Positions 52,323 to 60,475 of a stretch of DNA of 64,000 bases are shown here, piece by piece. The DNA is from an uncultured Alistipes sp. Lineage in GTDB: Bacteria > Bacteroidota > Bacteroidia > Bacteroidales > Rikenellaceae. The notes beneath the pieces were generated by a model, which saw nothing but the letters and a program-made list of their open reading frames with translations, was not told where the DNA came from and made no database searches. Location: positions 1 through 64,000 of the forward strand of contig CAAGLB010000043.1 in NCBI GenBank assembly GCA_900770635.1, given 5' to 3'. Every line of letters begins with the position of its first letter. Position 1 is the first letter of the stretch. Position numbers and translations under genes: made by a program.

Positions 52323-53348
52323 TTACTTCTTTTCGGCTGTTGACAAAAGTCCGCATGCCGCCTCGATATCCTCGCCTCGTGAGGCACGCAGAGTGGTCTG
52401 AATGCCACGCTTAGTAAGTGTATCTCTAAACTCAATAATCTTCTCTAACTCAGGCGAGTAGAATGGTGAGTCGGGAATCTTGTGGAAACGGATAAGGTTG
52501 ATACGACACTTTATTCCGTCGAGCAACCTTGATAGCTCTTTTATGTGGCGCACAGAGCAGTTCATGCCCTCAAGCACAATATACTCGAACGACACGCGAC
52601 GCTGGTGCGTGAAGTCGTAGCGGCGCAGAATGTCGCACACCTCACGAATAGAATATGAGTTCTCAATAGGCATAATCTCTCGACGCTCCTCGGGGAATGG
52701 GTTGTGCAGCGACACAGCGATGTGCACCTTCGACTCATCGAGCAGACGAGGCAGGGTGCGAGCAACGCCCGCTGTTGATACTGTGATACGTGTTGGCGAC
52801 CATGCCATACCCCACTCCGACGTAAGGATGTCGAGCGTAAGAAGCAGGTTGTCGATATTGTCCAGCGGCTCGCCCATGCCCATAAACACAAGGTTGGTGA
52901 GCTTGTCACGCTCCGGGATTGATATTATCTGGTTAATTATCTCTGTTGCAGATAGATGGTGACGAAAGCCCATACGTCCCGTAGCGCAGAATTTGCAGCC
53001 CATTTTGCAGCCGGCCTGCGACGACACACAGAGAGTCATGCGCTCGCCATCGGGGATAAGTGCCGACTCGATATACTCGCCCTCGAAGGTGCGGAACAGA
53101 TACTTCTTAGTGCCATCTGTCGACACCGACTCTTTGAGTGGCGCACTGAGTCCCAACTCGCAATGCTCCTTGAGCTTCTCACGTGCCGCCTTCGACAGGT
53201 CGGTCATAGCGTCGATGTCGGTAACAAAGCGTGAGTATAGCCATCGGGCTATCTGCTTATGGGCAAAACGTGGCAAACTAAGCTCCTCGCAAAGAGCCTT
53301 AAGTTGGGCTAACGACGCCCCATATAGCCTGAATTTAGAATTAGCCAT
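52323..53348 (-). CDS. rlmN: 23S rRNA (adenine2503-C2)-methyltransferase
   Basis: 341 residues. The radical SAM cluster cysteines are in CKMGCKFCATG near residue 112. VFMGMGEPLDN, the conserved Cys in the C-terminal ECGIxxTxR-like stretch (here AACGLLS near 334) and the N-terminal ARWLYSRF region fit RlmN. It methylates A2503 in 23S rRNA and also A37 of some tRNAs. Its stop lies 11 bp before the GH97 start, so it may share transcription with the hydrolases although the functions are unrelated. Confidence 0.95.
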   Translation of the reverse strand: MANSKFRLYGASLAQLKALCEELSLPRFAHKQIARWLYSRFVTDIDAMTDLSKAAREKLKEHCELGLSAPLKESVSTDGTKKYLFRTFEGEYIESALIPDGERMTLCVSSQAGCKMGCKFCATGRMGFRHHLSATEIINQIISIPERDKLTNLVFMGMGEPLDNIDNLLLTLDILTSEWGMAWSPTRITVSTAGVARTLPRLLDESKVHIAVSLHNPFPEERREIMPIENSYSIREVCDILRRYDFTHQRRVSFEYIVLEGMNCSVRHIKELSRLLDGIKCRINLIRFHKIPDSPFYSPELEKIIEFRDTLTKRGIQTTLRASRGEDIEAACGLLSTAEKK

Positions 53349-53436
53349 ACTACAAATAACAAGGTTTATCGACTACAAAATTAATAAAAATTAAATATTT
53401 TTAGGCCAGTTGTGATATTTTTTCAGAATTTATGTA

Positions 53437-53444
53437 TATCTTTG
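53437..53444 (+). promoter_or_regulatory. -7 promoter element of the TonB-type gene
   Basis: TATCTTTG fits TAnnTTTG, 70 nt before the ATG at 53515. Confidence 0.65.
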
Positions 53445-53514
53445 CGTAGTGTTGTGTGTACGTGTACACGCGCCGCAGTCCCTAAGTTACTAAAAACTAA
53501 AAAATTAACGATAC

Positions 53515-54210
53515 ATGGAGATTAAGAAATCACCTAAAGCAGATCTCGAAAACAAAAAGACTCTCTTTTTGGAGATCGGTCTAGTAATTGCACTTGCAGC
53601 TGCTGGCACAGCATTTGCAATCAGTTCAAAACCTGAGCCAGAGCCTTACACTCCTCCAAAGCAGGAGGTTCGTGAGCAGGAGTTTGAGATGGACAGAACT
53701 GTGCAGGAGCAGGAACAGCAGCAGCCTGAGCAGCAGAAGGCAAAGACACAGGTGCTTGCCGACGTGCTTACTATCGTGTCGAACGACACAAAGATTGAGA
53801 CACCAGACCTCTTGTTCTCTGACGATGCTTCAGCATTCGAGGATTTCGAGTTCGAGGTAGAGGAGGTTGTTGAGACAATCGTTGAGGAGGAGATCTTCGT
53901 TACTGCCGAGGTGATGCCTACATTCCAGGGCGGTGACCTCTCTAAGTTCCGTAACTGGGTGCAGTCTAACGTTAAGTATCCACCGATCGCTCAGGAGAAC
54001 GGTATCCAGGGTAACGTGGTTATTAAGTTCGTTGTTGAGAAGGATGGTAAGCTTTCTAACATCCAGGTGCTCCAGTCACCAGATAAGACCTTGTCTGACG
54101 CAGCTGTTCAGGTGCTTCAGAAGTCACCAAAGTGGAAGCCTGGTAAGCAGCGTAACAAGCCTGTGCGTGTAACCTACACATTGCCTGTTGCATTTAAGCT
54201 TTTGCAGTAA
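53515..54210 (+). CDS. TonB-type energy transducer
   Basis: 231 residues. A membrane helix lies at about 22-40 (LEIGLVIALAAAGTAFAI), followed by a long periplasmic linker rich in P, E, Q and V. The C-terminal TonB domain (about 145-231) starts at MPTFQGGDLSKFRNWV, then YPPIAQENGIQGNVVIKF and a final KPVRVTYTLPVAFKL. It couples the inner-membrane proton gradient to outer-membrane receptors such as the one at 25514. ExbB/ExbD are not in the window. A hairpin at 54231 ends the unit. Confidence 0.92.
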   Translation: MEIKKSPKADLENKKTLFLEIGLVIALAAAGTAFAISSKPEPEPYTPPKQEVREQEFEMDRTVQEQEQQQPEQQKAKTQVLADVLTIVSNDTKIETPDLLFSDDASAFEDFEFEVEEVVETIVEEEIFVTAEVMPTFQGGDLSKFRNWVQSNVKYPPIAQENGIQGNVVIKFVVEKDGKLSNIQVLQSPDKTLSDAAVQVLQKSPKWKPGKQRNKPVRVTYTLPVAFKLLQ

Positions 54211-54230
54211 AGCATAGCCACATAATATTG

Positions 54231-54260
54231 AGGGGTACCGCTTAATAGGTGGCACCCCTT
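54231..54260 (+). terminator. Terminator after the TonB-type gene
   Basis: AGGGGTACC and GGCACCCCT form a stem with one mismatch and an 11-nt loop, followed by TATTTTAT. Confidence 0.7.
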
Positions 54261-54287
54261 ATTTTATAAAACCTCCTATATATAATA

Positions 54288-55523
54288 ATGAAAGAGGAAA
54301 CAAAAGAGAATATCAAGCGTCGCCAAGGCGAGCCACAACCTACTGTCGAGGAGCGTGACATACGTGCTGTGCTCGTAGCCGTAATTCGTGATAGCCAAAA
54401 CCCCGATACGGCACACGAATATCTCGACGAGTTGGAGTTCTTGGCCGAGACAGCAAACATCAAGAGCGTAAAGCGCTTCACTCAGCGCCTACCTCAGCCA
54501 CTATCTAAGATATACGTTGGCCCAGGTAAGCTCGAGGAGATAGCCTTGTGGTGCAAGGAGAACGAGATTGACGTAGCCATCTTCGACGACGAGCTATCGC
54601 CAGCACAGACACGTAACATCGAGCAGGCAATGCCGTGCAAAGTTATGGACCGCACACGCCTAATTCTCGATATTTTCATGTCACGTGCGCAGACAGCATA
54701 CGCCAAGACACAGGTTGAGTTGGCGCATAACGAGTATATGTTGCCACGACTGACAGGCATGTGGACGCACCTTGAGCGTCAGCGAGGTGGCACAGGAACA
54801 CGTGGTGGTGCTGGTGAACGTGAGATCGAGACCGATAGACGTATTGTGCGCAACCGCATCACAAAGCTCAAGGAGGATCTCAAGAAAATTGACCGCCAGA
54901 TGGCTGTGCAGCGCTCAAATCGTGGTCAGATGGTGCGTGTGGCATTGGTGGGATATACCAACGTGGGTAAGTCTACCTTAATGAACCTACTATCTAAGAG
55001 CGAGGTGTTTGCCGAGAACAAGCTCTTTGCTACGCTCGACACCACTGTGCGCAAGGTGGTCTTCGACAACCTGCCATTCCTCATGTCCGACACCGTAGGA
55101 TTTATCCGCAAGCTCCCTACCGAGCTTATCGAGAGTTTCAAGTCGACACTCGACGAGGTGCGTGAGGCCGACCTGCTGCTTCATGTGGTCGACATATCGC
55201 ACCCAGGCTTCGAGGATCAGATTGCCGTTGTTAAGCAGACTCTCTCGGATATTGGCGCTGGCGACAAGCCTACATTCCTTATCTTCAATAAGATAGACGC
55301 CTACACATATACCCCCAAGGAGGAGGACGACCTGACACCAGCTACCAAGGAGAACATGTCGCTCGACGACCTCAAAAAAAGTTGGATAGCTAAGGCTAAC
55401 ACACCTTGCATATTTATCTCAGCACGCGAGAAGATGGGCGTTGAGAAGCTACGCAACGACCTATACGGCATGGTGCGTGAGATACATGCTGGTCGCTATC
55501 CGTTCAACAACTTCCTATACTAA
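54288..55523 (+). CDS. hflX: GTPase HflX
   Basis: 411 residues. The N-terminal HflX domain contains KIYVGPGKLEEI. RQRGGTGTRGGAGEREIETD is the glycine-rich signature near 165. A Ras-like GTPase has GYTNVGKSTL (G1, about 222), DTVGFIRKLP (G3) and FNKID (G4). HflX splits stressed ribosomes and is a heat-shock factor in other bacteria. It heads a plus-strand run of four genes to 57734. Confidence 0.96.
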   Translation: MKEETKENIKRRQGEPQPTVEERDIRAVLVAVIRDSQNPDTAHEYLDELEFLAETANIKSVKRFTQRLPQPLSKIYVGPGKLEEIALWCKENEIDVAIFDDELSPAQTRNIEQAMPCKVMDRTRLILDIFMSRAQTAYAKTQVELAHNEYMLPRLTGMWTHLERQRGGTGTRGGAGEREIETDRRIVRNRITKLKEDLKKIDRQMAVQRSNRGQMVRVALVGYTNVGKSTLMNLLSKSEVFAENKLFATLDTTVRKVVFDNLPFLMSDTVGFIRKLPTELIESFKSTLDEVREADLLLHVVDISHPGFEDQIAVVKQTLSDIGAGDKPTFLIFNKIDAYTYTPKEEDDLTPATKENMSLDDLKKSWIAKANTPCIFISAREKMGVEKLRNDLYGMVREIHAGRYPFNNFLY

Positions 55524-55546
55524 GCAACAAACTACCACAGTAAACT

Positions 55547-56200
55547 ATGGTTAAGATACTAAACAAGGAGAACACCATTCTGAACAAGTTTCTTGCTCAG
55601 ATGCGTGACAAGCAGGTGCAGGTAGACTCTATGCGCTTTCGTCGTAACATGGAGCGTATAGGCGAGATTATGGCGTATGAGATTTCGAAGAAGCTAAACT
55701 ACAAAACTCGTATGGTGGAAACACCGCTTGGTATTGCCGCAGTGGAGGAGATTAGCGACAAGGTTGTCATCGCCACAATACTTCGTGCAGGACTACCCTT
55801 CCACCAAGGCTTCCTCAACTACTTCGACGATGCCGACAACGGCTTTGTGTCGGCATACCGCAAGAGCCGTCCCGATGGCAGCTTCATCGTAGATGTCGAG
55901 TATGTATCTACCTCGTCGCTTGCAGGCAAGACACTTATCTTGGTTGACCCTATGCTCGCTACGGGAACATCGCTCATGCTCGTCTACGACGCACTTATTC
56001 GTCGTGCTGGCGAGCCCGACCACACCCACTTTGCCGCAGTATTTGCTTCAGAGCAGGGTGTTGACTATGTGCTTAAACACACCAACCCCGATAAGTGCAC
56101 GTTGTGGTGTGCATCCGTAGACCCTGAGCTCACCTCTAAGTCGTACATCGTGCCAGGCATTGGCGATGCAGGCGACTTGGCTTACGGCGTGAAATTGTAA
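55547..56200 (+). CDS. upp: Uracil phosphoribosyltransferase
   Basis: 217 residues. ATILRAGLPFHQGFLN near residue 83, VEYVSTSSLAGKTLIL and the PRPP loop VDPMLATGTSL near residue 145 fit UPRTase, as does the C-terminal PGIGDAGDLAYG, which binds uracil. It salvages uracil to UMP. Follows hflX by 23 bp. Confidence 0.94.
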   Translation: MVKILNKENTILNKFLAQMRDKQVQVDSMRFRRNMERIGEIMAYEISKKLNYKTRMVETPLGIAAVEEISDKVVIATILRAGLPFHQGFLNYFDDADNGFVSAYRKSRPDGSFIVDVEYVSTSSLAGKTLILVDPMLATGTSLMLVYDALIRRAGEPDHTHFAAVFASEQGVDYVLKHTNPDKCTLWCASVDPELTSKSYIVPGIGDAGDLAYGVKL

Positions 56201-56228
56201 AATACTAATTCTTAAAACATTGAACACT

Positions 56229-56666
56229 ATGAAATACGCAATAATCTCTACCGAGAAGGGCGATATGAAGGCTGAGTTGTATCAGAACGAAACCCCTATC
56301 ACAGTTGATAACTTCGTTAAGTTGGCCGAGAGCCACTTCTACGATGCCTTGTGCTTCCACCGAGTTATTCCAGACTTCGTTATTCAGGGTGGCTGCCCTA
56401 AGGGTGATGGCACAGGAGGCCCAGGCTACACTATCCCATGCGAAACACGTGCCGAGCGCCAGTACCACGATCGTGGCGTGTTGTCGATGGCACACCGAGG
56501 CCCTAACACTGGTGGTTCGCAGTTCTTCATCTGCCACAACCGCATGAACACCCAGCACCTCGATGGCATGCACACATGCTTTGGTAAGGTTGTTGAGGGT
56601 TTGGATGTTATCGACGACATTCGTCCAGGCGACCTTATCCTCTCGATAACCATCGTTGAGGAGTAA
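56229..56666 (+). CDS. Peptidyl-prolyl cis-trans isomerase, cyclophilin type
   Basis: Start set at the ATG at 56229 (MKYAIISTEKGDMK); an ATG 9 nt upstream is possible. At 145 residues it is a minimal cyclophilin. The active site is visible as CFHRVIPDFVIQGGCP, then GTGGPGYTIPCE and GSQFFIC. There is no signal peptide, so it acts in the cytoplasm. It follows upp by 28 bp and precedes the DAHP synthase gene by 15 bp. Confidence 0.93.
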   Translation: MKYAIISTEKGDMKAELYQNETPITVDNFVKLAESHFYDALCFHRVIPDFVIQGGCPKGDGTGGPGYTIPCETRAERQYHDRGVLSMAHRGPNTGGSQFFICHNRMNTQHLDGMHTCFGKVVEGLDVIDDIRPGDLILSITIVEE

Positions 56667-56681
56667 ACAACTGTCGCCAAG

Positions 56682-57734
56682 ATGAAAGAGTTTAAGCCAC
56701 TTTTCGATGATTGCACCACAAGCCCGCTATATATAGCAGGTCCATGTAGTGCCGAGAGCCGTGAGCAGGTGCTTGCGGCTGCCGAGGGTGTGGCTAAGGC
56801 GGGTGTCACAATTTTTCGTGCTGGCGTGTGGAAGCCTCGCACCAAGCCAGGCTCGTTTGAGGGTGTGGGAGCTGAGGCTCTCGAGTGGCTCAAGGAGGTC
56901 AAGGAGCGCTATGGGCTACGTGTAGTCACTGAGGTGGCCACCCCCGAGCACCTCGACCAGGCACTTAGGGCGGATGTCGATGGTGTGTGGATAGGTGCTC
57001 GCACCACCACAAACCCATTTGCAATGCAGCAGATAGCTGATGCCCTCAAAGGTGTCGACACGGCGGTGCTTGTGAAAAACCCCGTGATACCCGATGTCGA
57101 CCTATGGATAGGTGCTATCGAGCGTATATATAATAGTGGTATCCGTCGTATTGCTGCTGTGCATCGTGGCTTTGGCACACACCACACAACAATATATCGC
57201 AACGACCCACACTGGTCGGTACCAATCGAGCTTCAACGCTTGCTGCCCAACATAACGCTGCTTAGCGATCCGAGCCACATAGGTGGTCGTCGTGACCTCG
57301 TTGCACCACTCTCGCAGCAAGCTCTCGACCTCGGCTTTTCGGGCCTTATGGTGGAGTGTCATCCATCGCCCGACGAGGCACTTAGCGATGCCATGCAACA
57401 GGTTACGCCACAGTGTTTTGGCGATATAGTGTCGCACCTGAAGCTACGACGCACTCCTGCCGACAACAACCTGCTGTCGGAGTGCCGTATGCATATCGAC
57501 ACTATAGATAGCCGCATCGTGGAGCTTCTGGCCGAACGCATGGAGGTAGCACGAGAGATTGGCGAGCACAAGCGTCGTCACGGCATGGCCATCGTCCAGC
57601 GTGACAGATTCAACGAGCTGCTCGAGTCTGCCGAGGCACGTGCCGAGTTTATGGGATTGTCACGCAGCTTCATACACTCGATATTTAGTGCCATACACGA
57701 AGAGTCTGTGCGCCAGCAACTCGACAAGGAGTAG
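56682..57734 (+). CDS. DAHP synthase fused to chorismate mutase
   Basis: 350 residues. Residues 1-255 are a type I-beta (KDO8P-like) DAHP synthase: YIAGPCSAESREQVL, GVWKPRTKPGSFEGVG, VHRGFGTHHTTIYRN and SDPSHIGGRRDLV. Residues 265-350 are an AroQ-type chorismate mutase with CRMHIDTIDSRIVELLAERM and VAREIGEHKR. The enzyme combines the first step of the shikimate pathway with the branch step to prephenate. In other bacteria the mutase domain also serves as an allosteric sensor; that is likely but not shown here. Confidence 0.95.
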   Translation: MKEFKPLFDDCTTSPLYIAGPCSAESREQVLAAAEGVAKAGVTIFRAGVWKPRTKPGSFEGVGAEALEWLKEVKERYGLRVVTEVATPEHLDQALRADVDGVWIGARTTTNPFAMQQIADALKGVDTAVLVKNPVIPDVDLWIGAIERIYNSGIRRIAAVHRGFGTHHTTIYRNDPHWSVPIELQRLLPNITLLSDPSHIGGRRDLVAPLSQQALDLGFSGLMVECHPSPDEALSDAMQQVTPQCFGDIVSHLKLRRTPADNNLLSECRMHIDTIDSRIVELLAERMEVAREIGEHKRRHGMAIVQRDRFNELLESAEARAEFMGLSRSFIHSIFSAIHEESVRQQLDKE

Positions 57735-57751
57735 CTGCGAATATAGAGCAA

Positions 57752-57797
57752 AAGAAAGAGTCTGCCCAACAAGTTTAGTTGGACAGACTCTTTTTCT
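57752..57797. terminator. Bidirectional terminator
   Basis: AAGAAAGAGTCTG-CCAAC and GTTGG-CAGACTCTTTTTCTT pair over almost 20 bp around AAGTTTA. It lies between two convergent genes and has A and T runs on the outside. Confidence 0.85.
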
Positions 57798-57861
57798 TAT
57801 AAGTTGTATAACAAGAGCTAATTTTAGCCTTGTTAGACAGCTCCATATGTGGCAAGGTCTA

Positions 57862-58731
57862 TTAGTTCTGCGCAGACAATATCGCCTCACGCTTTGCCAA
57901 CGCCTCCTTGCGGATCTTCAATGGTGTCTTCTTCAAGTACTTACGACAGAACAACGCAAAGTGACCGTGATTTGTGAAGCTATACATCTTGATGATGCTC
58001 TTCAATGGCACATTGGTCTCAGTTAGCAGGTGCTCGATCTCCACTATGCGCTGCTTCTGCATCCAGCTGTAAGGAGTGTCATGGAACTCCTGCTTGAACA
58101 TGTTGTTGAAATGCTGAATGCTGAAACCACAGATGTCGGCAAGCTCCTCAACAGTCTTTACACGAGGTGCATTGTTCTTCACGAGTGAAGCAAACGACTG
58201 GTTGCGGTCGAACAAATTGTAGAACGTACGTAGCTGAATCTGAGGAGTATAGAAGAACTTAAAGATGATAAACATCTCCTGAATCTTGGCATGGTGCAGA
58301 TGGTTACAGTGCATGTCGTTCTTCAAATAAAGCTGGATTGAGCGCATAAATGCGTCGATAGCCTCGTTGAACGCCACCTGGGTAAACTTGTAATTAATCT
58401 TCTTGATTTTACCCACGATGCTATTGAAAGGAATCATATCGCATGTAGCGCCCGCTGTGATGAAGTGAGCCTTGATAATCTCGACATCTGTCAAAGCCGT
58501 AATCTCGTAGTGGTAAGCACGAAAACAGAACACGAAGTGGTTTTCACGCACAACATACTCACGACGCTCCTCAGAGGTAATCTCGAAATTACCCGCCATA
58601 AGGAACAAAAGGCTGTTGAAATCGCCACGGTCAACAATAAGCTTCTCACCCTCCTTTAGGGTAATATACGTAAATCCTGCCTCGGGCTTCGACGTATATG
58701 AATGGCAAGTTGCTGGACACTGGTTTGACAT
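57862..58731 (-). CDS. AraC family transcriptional regulator
   Basis: Start set at the ATG at 58731 (MSNQCPATCHSYTS); the upstream frame is AT-rich and not protein-like. The first 110 residues look like a cupin sensor (KEGEKLIVDRGDFNSLLFLMAG). The last 100 hold the double helix-turn-helix with ELADICGFSIQHFNNMFKQ and LKSIIKMYSFTNHGHFALF. It has a central helical stretch of about 80 residues. The target genes are not evident. Single-gene unit. Confidence 0.9.
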   Translation of the reverse strand: MSNQCPATCHSYTSKPEAGFTYITLKEGEKLIVDRGDFNSLLFLMAGNFEITSEERREYVVRENHFVFCFRAYHYEITALTDVEIIKAHFITAGATCDMIPFNSIVGKIKKINYKFTQVAFNEAIDAFMRSIQLYLKNDMHCNHLHHAKIQEMFIIFKFFYTPQIQLRTFYNLFDRNQSFASLVKNNAPRVKTVEELADICGFSIQHFNNMFKQEFHDTPYSWMQKQRIVEIEHLLTETNVPLKSIIKMYSFTNHGHFALFCRKYLKKTPLKIRKEALAKREAILSAQN

Positions 58732-58940
58732 AGAAAAGTAGTTTTTTATGGTTATATATTTCTTACATTTATCTATTACGACATACAAATATACGCATTT
58801 ATTTTTATAATCCAAGCAGATTTTAAGAAAAATATTAAAAAAGTGTGCAAATAAAGTAGTTTTCGGTTCTTTTAATATGGGTTAAAAGAATTGAAAACTG
58901 ATATTTTTAGATATTTATCACTGATGAAGAAAATGGTTAT

Positions 58941-60011
58941 TTATGGTTCGAAATTGTGTCGAAGCATAACAGGCTGCTCCTGACGATCCTTGATTTTGGC
59001 AATCATCAAATCGAGGTAAGATTGAATGTCGTTGCGCAACCTTTTGTACAATGGGCTCGACGTATAGTTCTCGTTGTCGAGCAAAACATCACGTATCGAG
59101 CGCAAAGTATTTGTATAGTTGTTTAGCTCGTTGGCCAGGGCAACACCCTCGACCTTAGACTGGTGAATCTTAGCAATGGACAGCTGGCGTAGCTTCTCGC
59201 ACACCGCCGCCAGGACAACCATAACCACACTATCCATGAGCGTGTGTCCATGCATAAACATATAGCAGTTATCTTGCTCACAACCACGCTGTTTGAGACT
59301 TTCGCCAAAGGCCATAACCTCGTCATGCATAGATGGGTTGTCGTGTTCCAGCGCCGCACATCGGCGCTCTACGTTACGCTGCAACCAGGCGAGTGTTCCC
59401 TCGCCATTATGACGTATGTCGACATATCCGAGGCGCACCGACTGGCGAAATTCTGCCAACGTGAAGACGCTCTCGTGGGATAGCTGCGCCGAGTAGGCAT
59501 ACCATAAAAATAGCGGATAGATAACACGAGAATAGTCGGCAAAAAATTTCACAAAGTCGAAGATGCGAGTGTCATTTTTTGTGGCCTTGACACATACGTT
59601 ATGCAGCGACGGAGCATAGCACAGATAGTTCTCTGTGGCGTAGACATAGGTGTGAAACATATTCTCGGCAGCCAACAACTCCTTTGACTGCTCAGTAGCG
59701 CCATCGAAGAGGTAGTCGAAGTCGGAGTCAACACACAAGATGACATGCTCGGGGTTGGTCCTACCAATCATCGACATAAGCACCTTCTTGCCCTTAGGCA
59801 GATCGTCACGATTGGGCACCGAGATTTCGAAACGTAGATAAGGATTGCGGAAATGGTCGAAAATGCCTCGCCAAAAGGCAACATCCTCGTAGCCCTCGAC
59901 ATAGACATGCACAAGGTGTCTATCGTCCTCCGGAGGCAGTATGTCTGGCAGGCGGTCGGGGTTGTACGACGTGAGATCACGGCGACATCTATCTCTTTTA
60001 TTCTGTTTCAT
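58941..60011 (-). CDS. DUF4435 family protein with TOPRIM-like residues
   Basis: 356 residues. The N-terminal part has VHVYVEGYEDVAFWRGIF (about 30-47) and LCVDSDFDYLF (about 97-107). An early Glu and a later DxD are what TOPRIM nuclease or primase folds use, and DUF4435 is often grouped with them. The rest is helical. No ATPase partner is adjacent; elsewhere DUF4435 proteins may pair with ABC-type ATPases in OLD-like systems. The function is unknown. It stands alone between the AraC regulator and the SUI1 gene. Confidence 0.7.
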   Translation of the reverse strand: MKQNKRDRCRRDLTSYNPDRLPDILPPEDDRHLVHVYVEGYEDVAFWRGIFDHFRNPYLRFEISVPNRDDLPKGKKVLMSMIGRTNPEHVILCVDSDFDYLFDGATEQSKELLAAENMFHTYVYATENYLCYAPSLHNVCVKATKNDTRIFDFVKFFADYSRVIYPLFLWYAYSAQLSHESVFTLAEFRQSVRLGYVDIRHNGEGTLAWLQRNVERRCAALEHDNPSMHDEVMAFGESLKQRGCEQDNCYMFMHGHTLMDSVVMVVLAAVCEKLRQLSIAKIHQSKVEGVALANELNNYTNTLRSIRDVLLDNENYTSSPLYKRLRNDIQSYLDLMIAKIKDRQEQPVMLRHNFEP

Positions 60012-60037
60012 AATGGTAAAGTTACAAAAAATTTTTA

Positions 60038-60045
60038 TATCTTTG
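60038..60045 (+). promoter_or_regulatory. -7 promoter element of the SUI1-family gene
   Basis: TATCTTTG fits TAnnTTTG, 47 nt before the ATG at 60093. Confidence 0.6.
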
Positions 60046-60092
60046 TATGAAGATATATTTTTTTAATCACTTTTTGTATATTTTTCATCTAT

Positions 60093-60434
60093 ATGGCAAG
60101 CGATTGGAAGGATAGGTTGGGAGTGGTATTCTCAACAAACCCTGACTACGAATACGAAACCTCAGCCGAGGAGGAGGCCACAACGCTCGATCCCTCGAAG
60201 CAGAACCTCAAAATATGGCTTGACCGCTTGAAGGGTGGACGTGTGGCAACTGTTGTTCGTGGCTATGTTGGTAGCGACGACGACTTAGCAACACTCGGCA
60301 AGGAGCTCAAAAAGAGCTGCGGCGTGGGTGGCACAACTAAGGATGGCGAGATAATCATTCAGGGCGACCACCGTGACCGTGTTGTGGAACTGCTCACCAA
60401 GGCTGGCTATCGCTGCAAGAAGGCAGGAGGATAG
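60093..60434 (+). CDS. SUI1/eIF1-like translation factor
   Basis: 113 residues. The SUI1 fold is visible in VATVVRGYVGSDDDLATLGKELKK followed by CGVGGTTKDGEIIIQGDHRD. It resembles bacterial YciH, which influences start-codon fidelity on the 30S subunit. Its role in Bacteroidota is not settled. It has its own promoter and is 41 bp from the glutamine synthetase gene, so they may be cotranscribed. Confidence 0.9.
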   Translation: MASDWKDRLGVVFSTNPDYEYETSAEEEATTLDPSKQNLKIWLDRLKGGRVATVVRGYVGSDDDLATLGKELKKSCGVGGTTKDGEIIIQGDHRDRVVELLTKAGYRCKKAGG

Positions 60435-60475
60435 ATATTAACACGCTGATAAACAACTCAATAACACATATACTT

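Noticed and set aside
60009..60021. A -7-like box (TAACTTTA, minus) directly before the DUF4435 gene
   Set aside because: It would place the transcription start inside or beyond the start codon, so it is unlikely to be the promoter.
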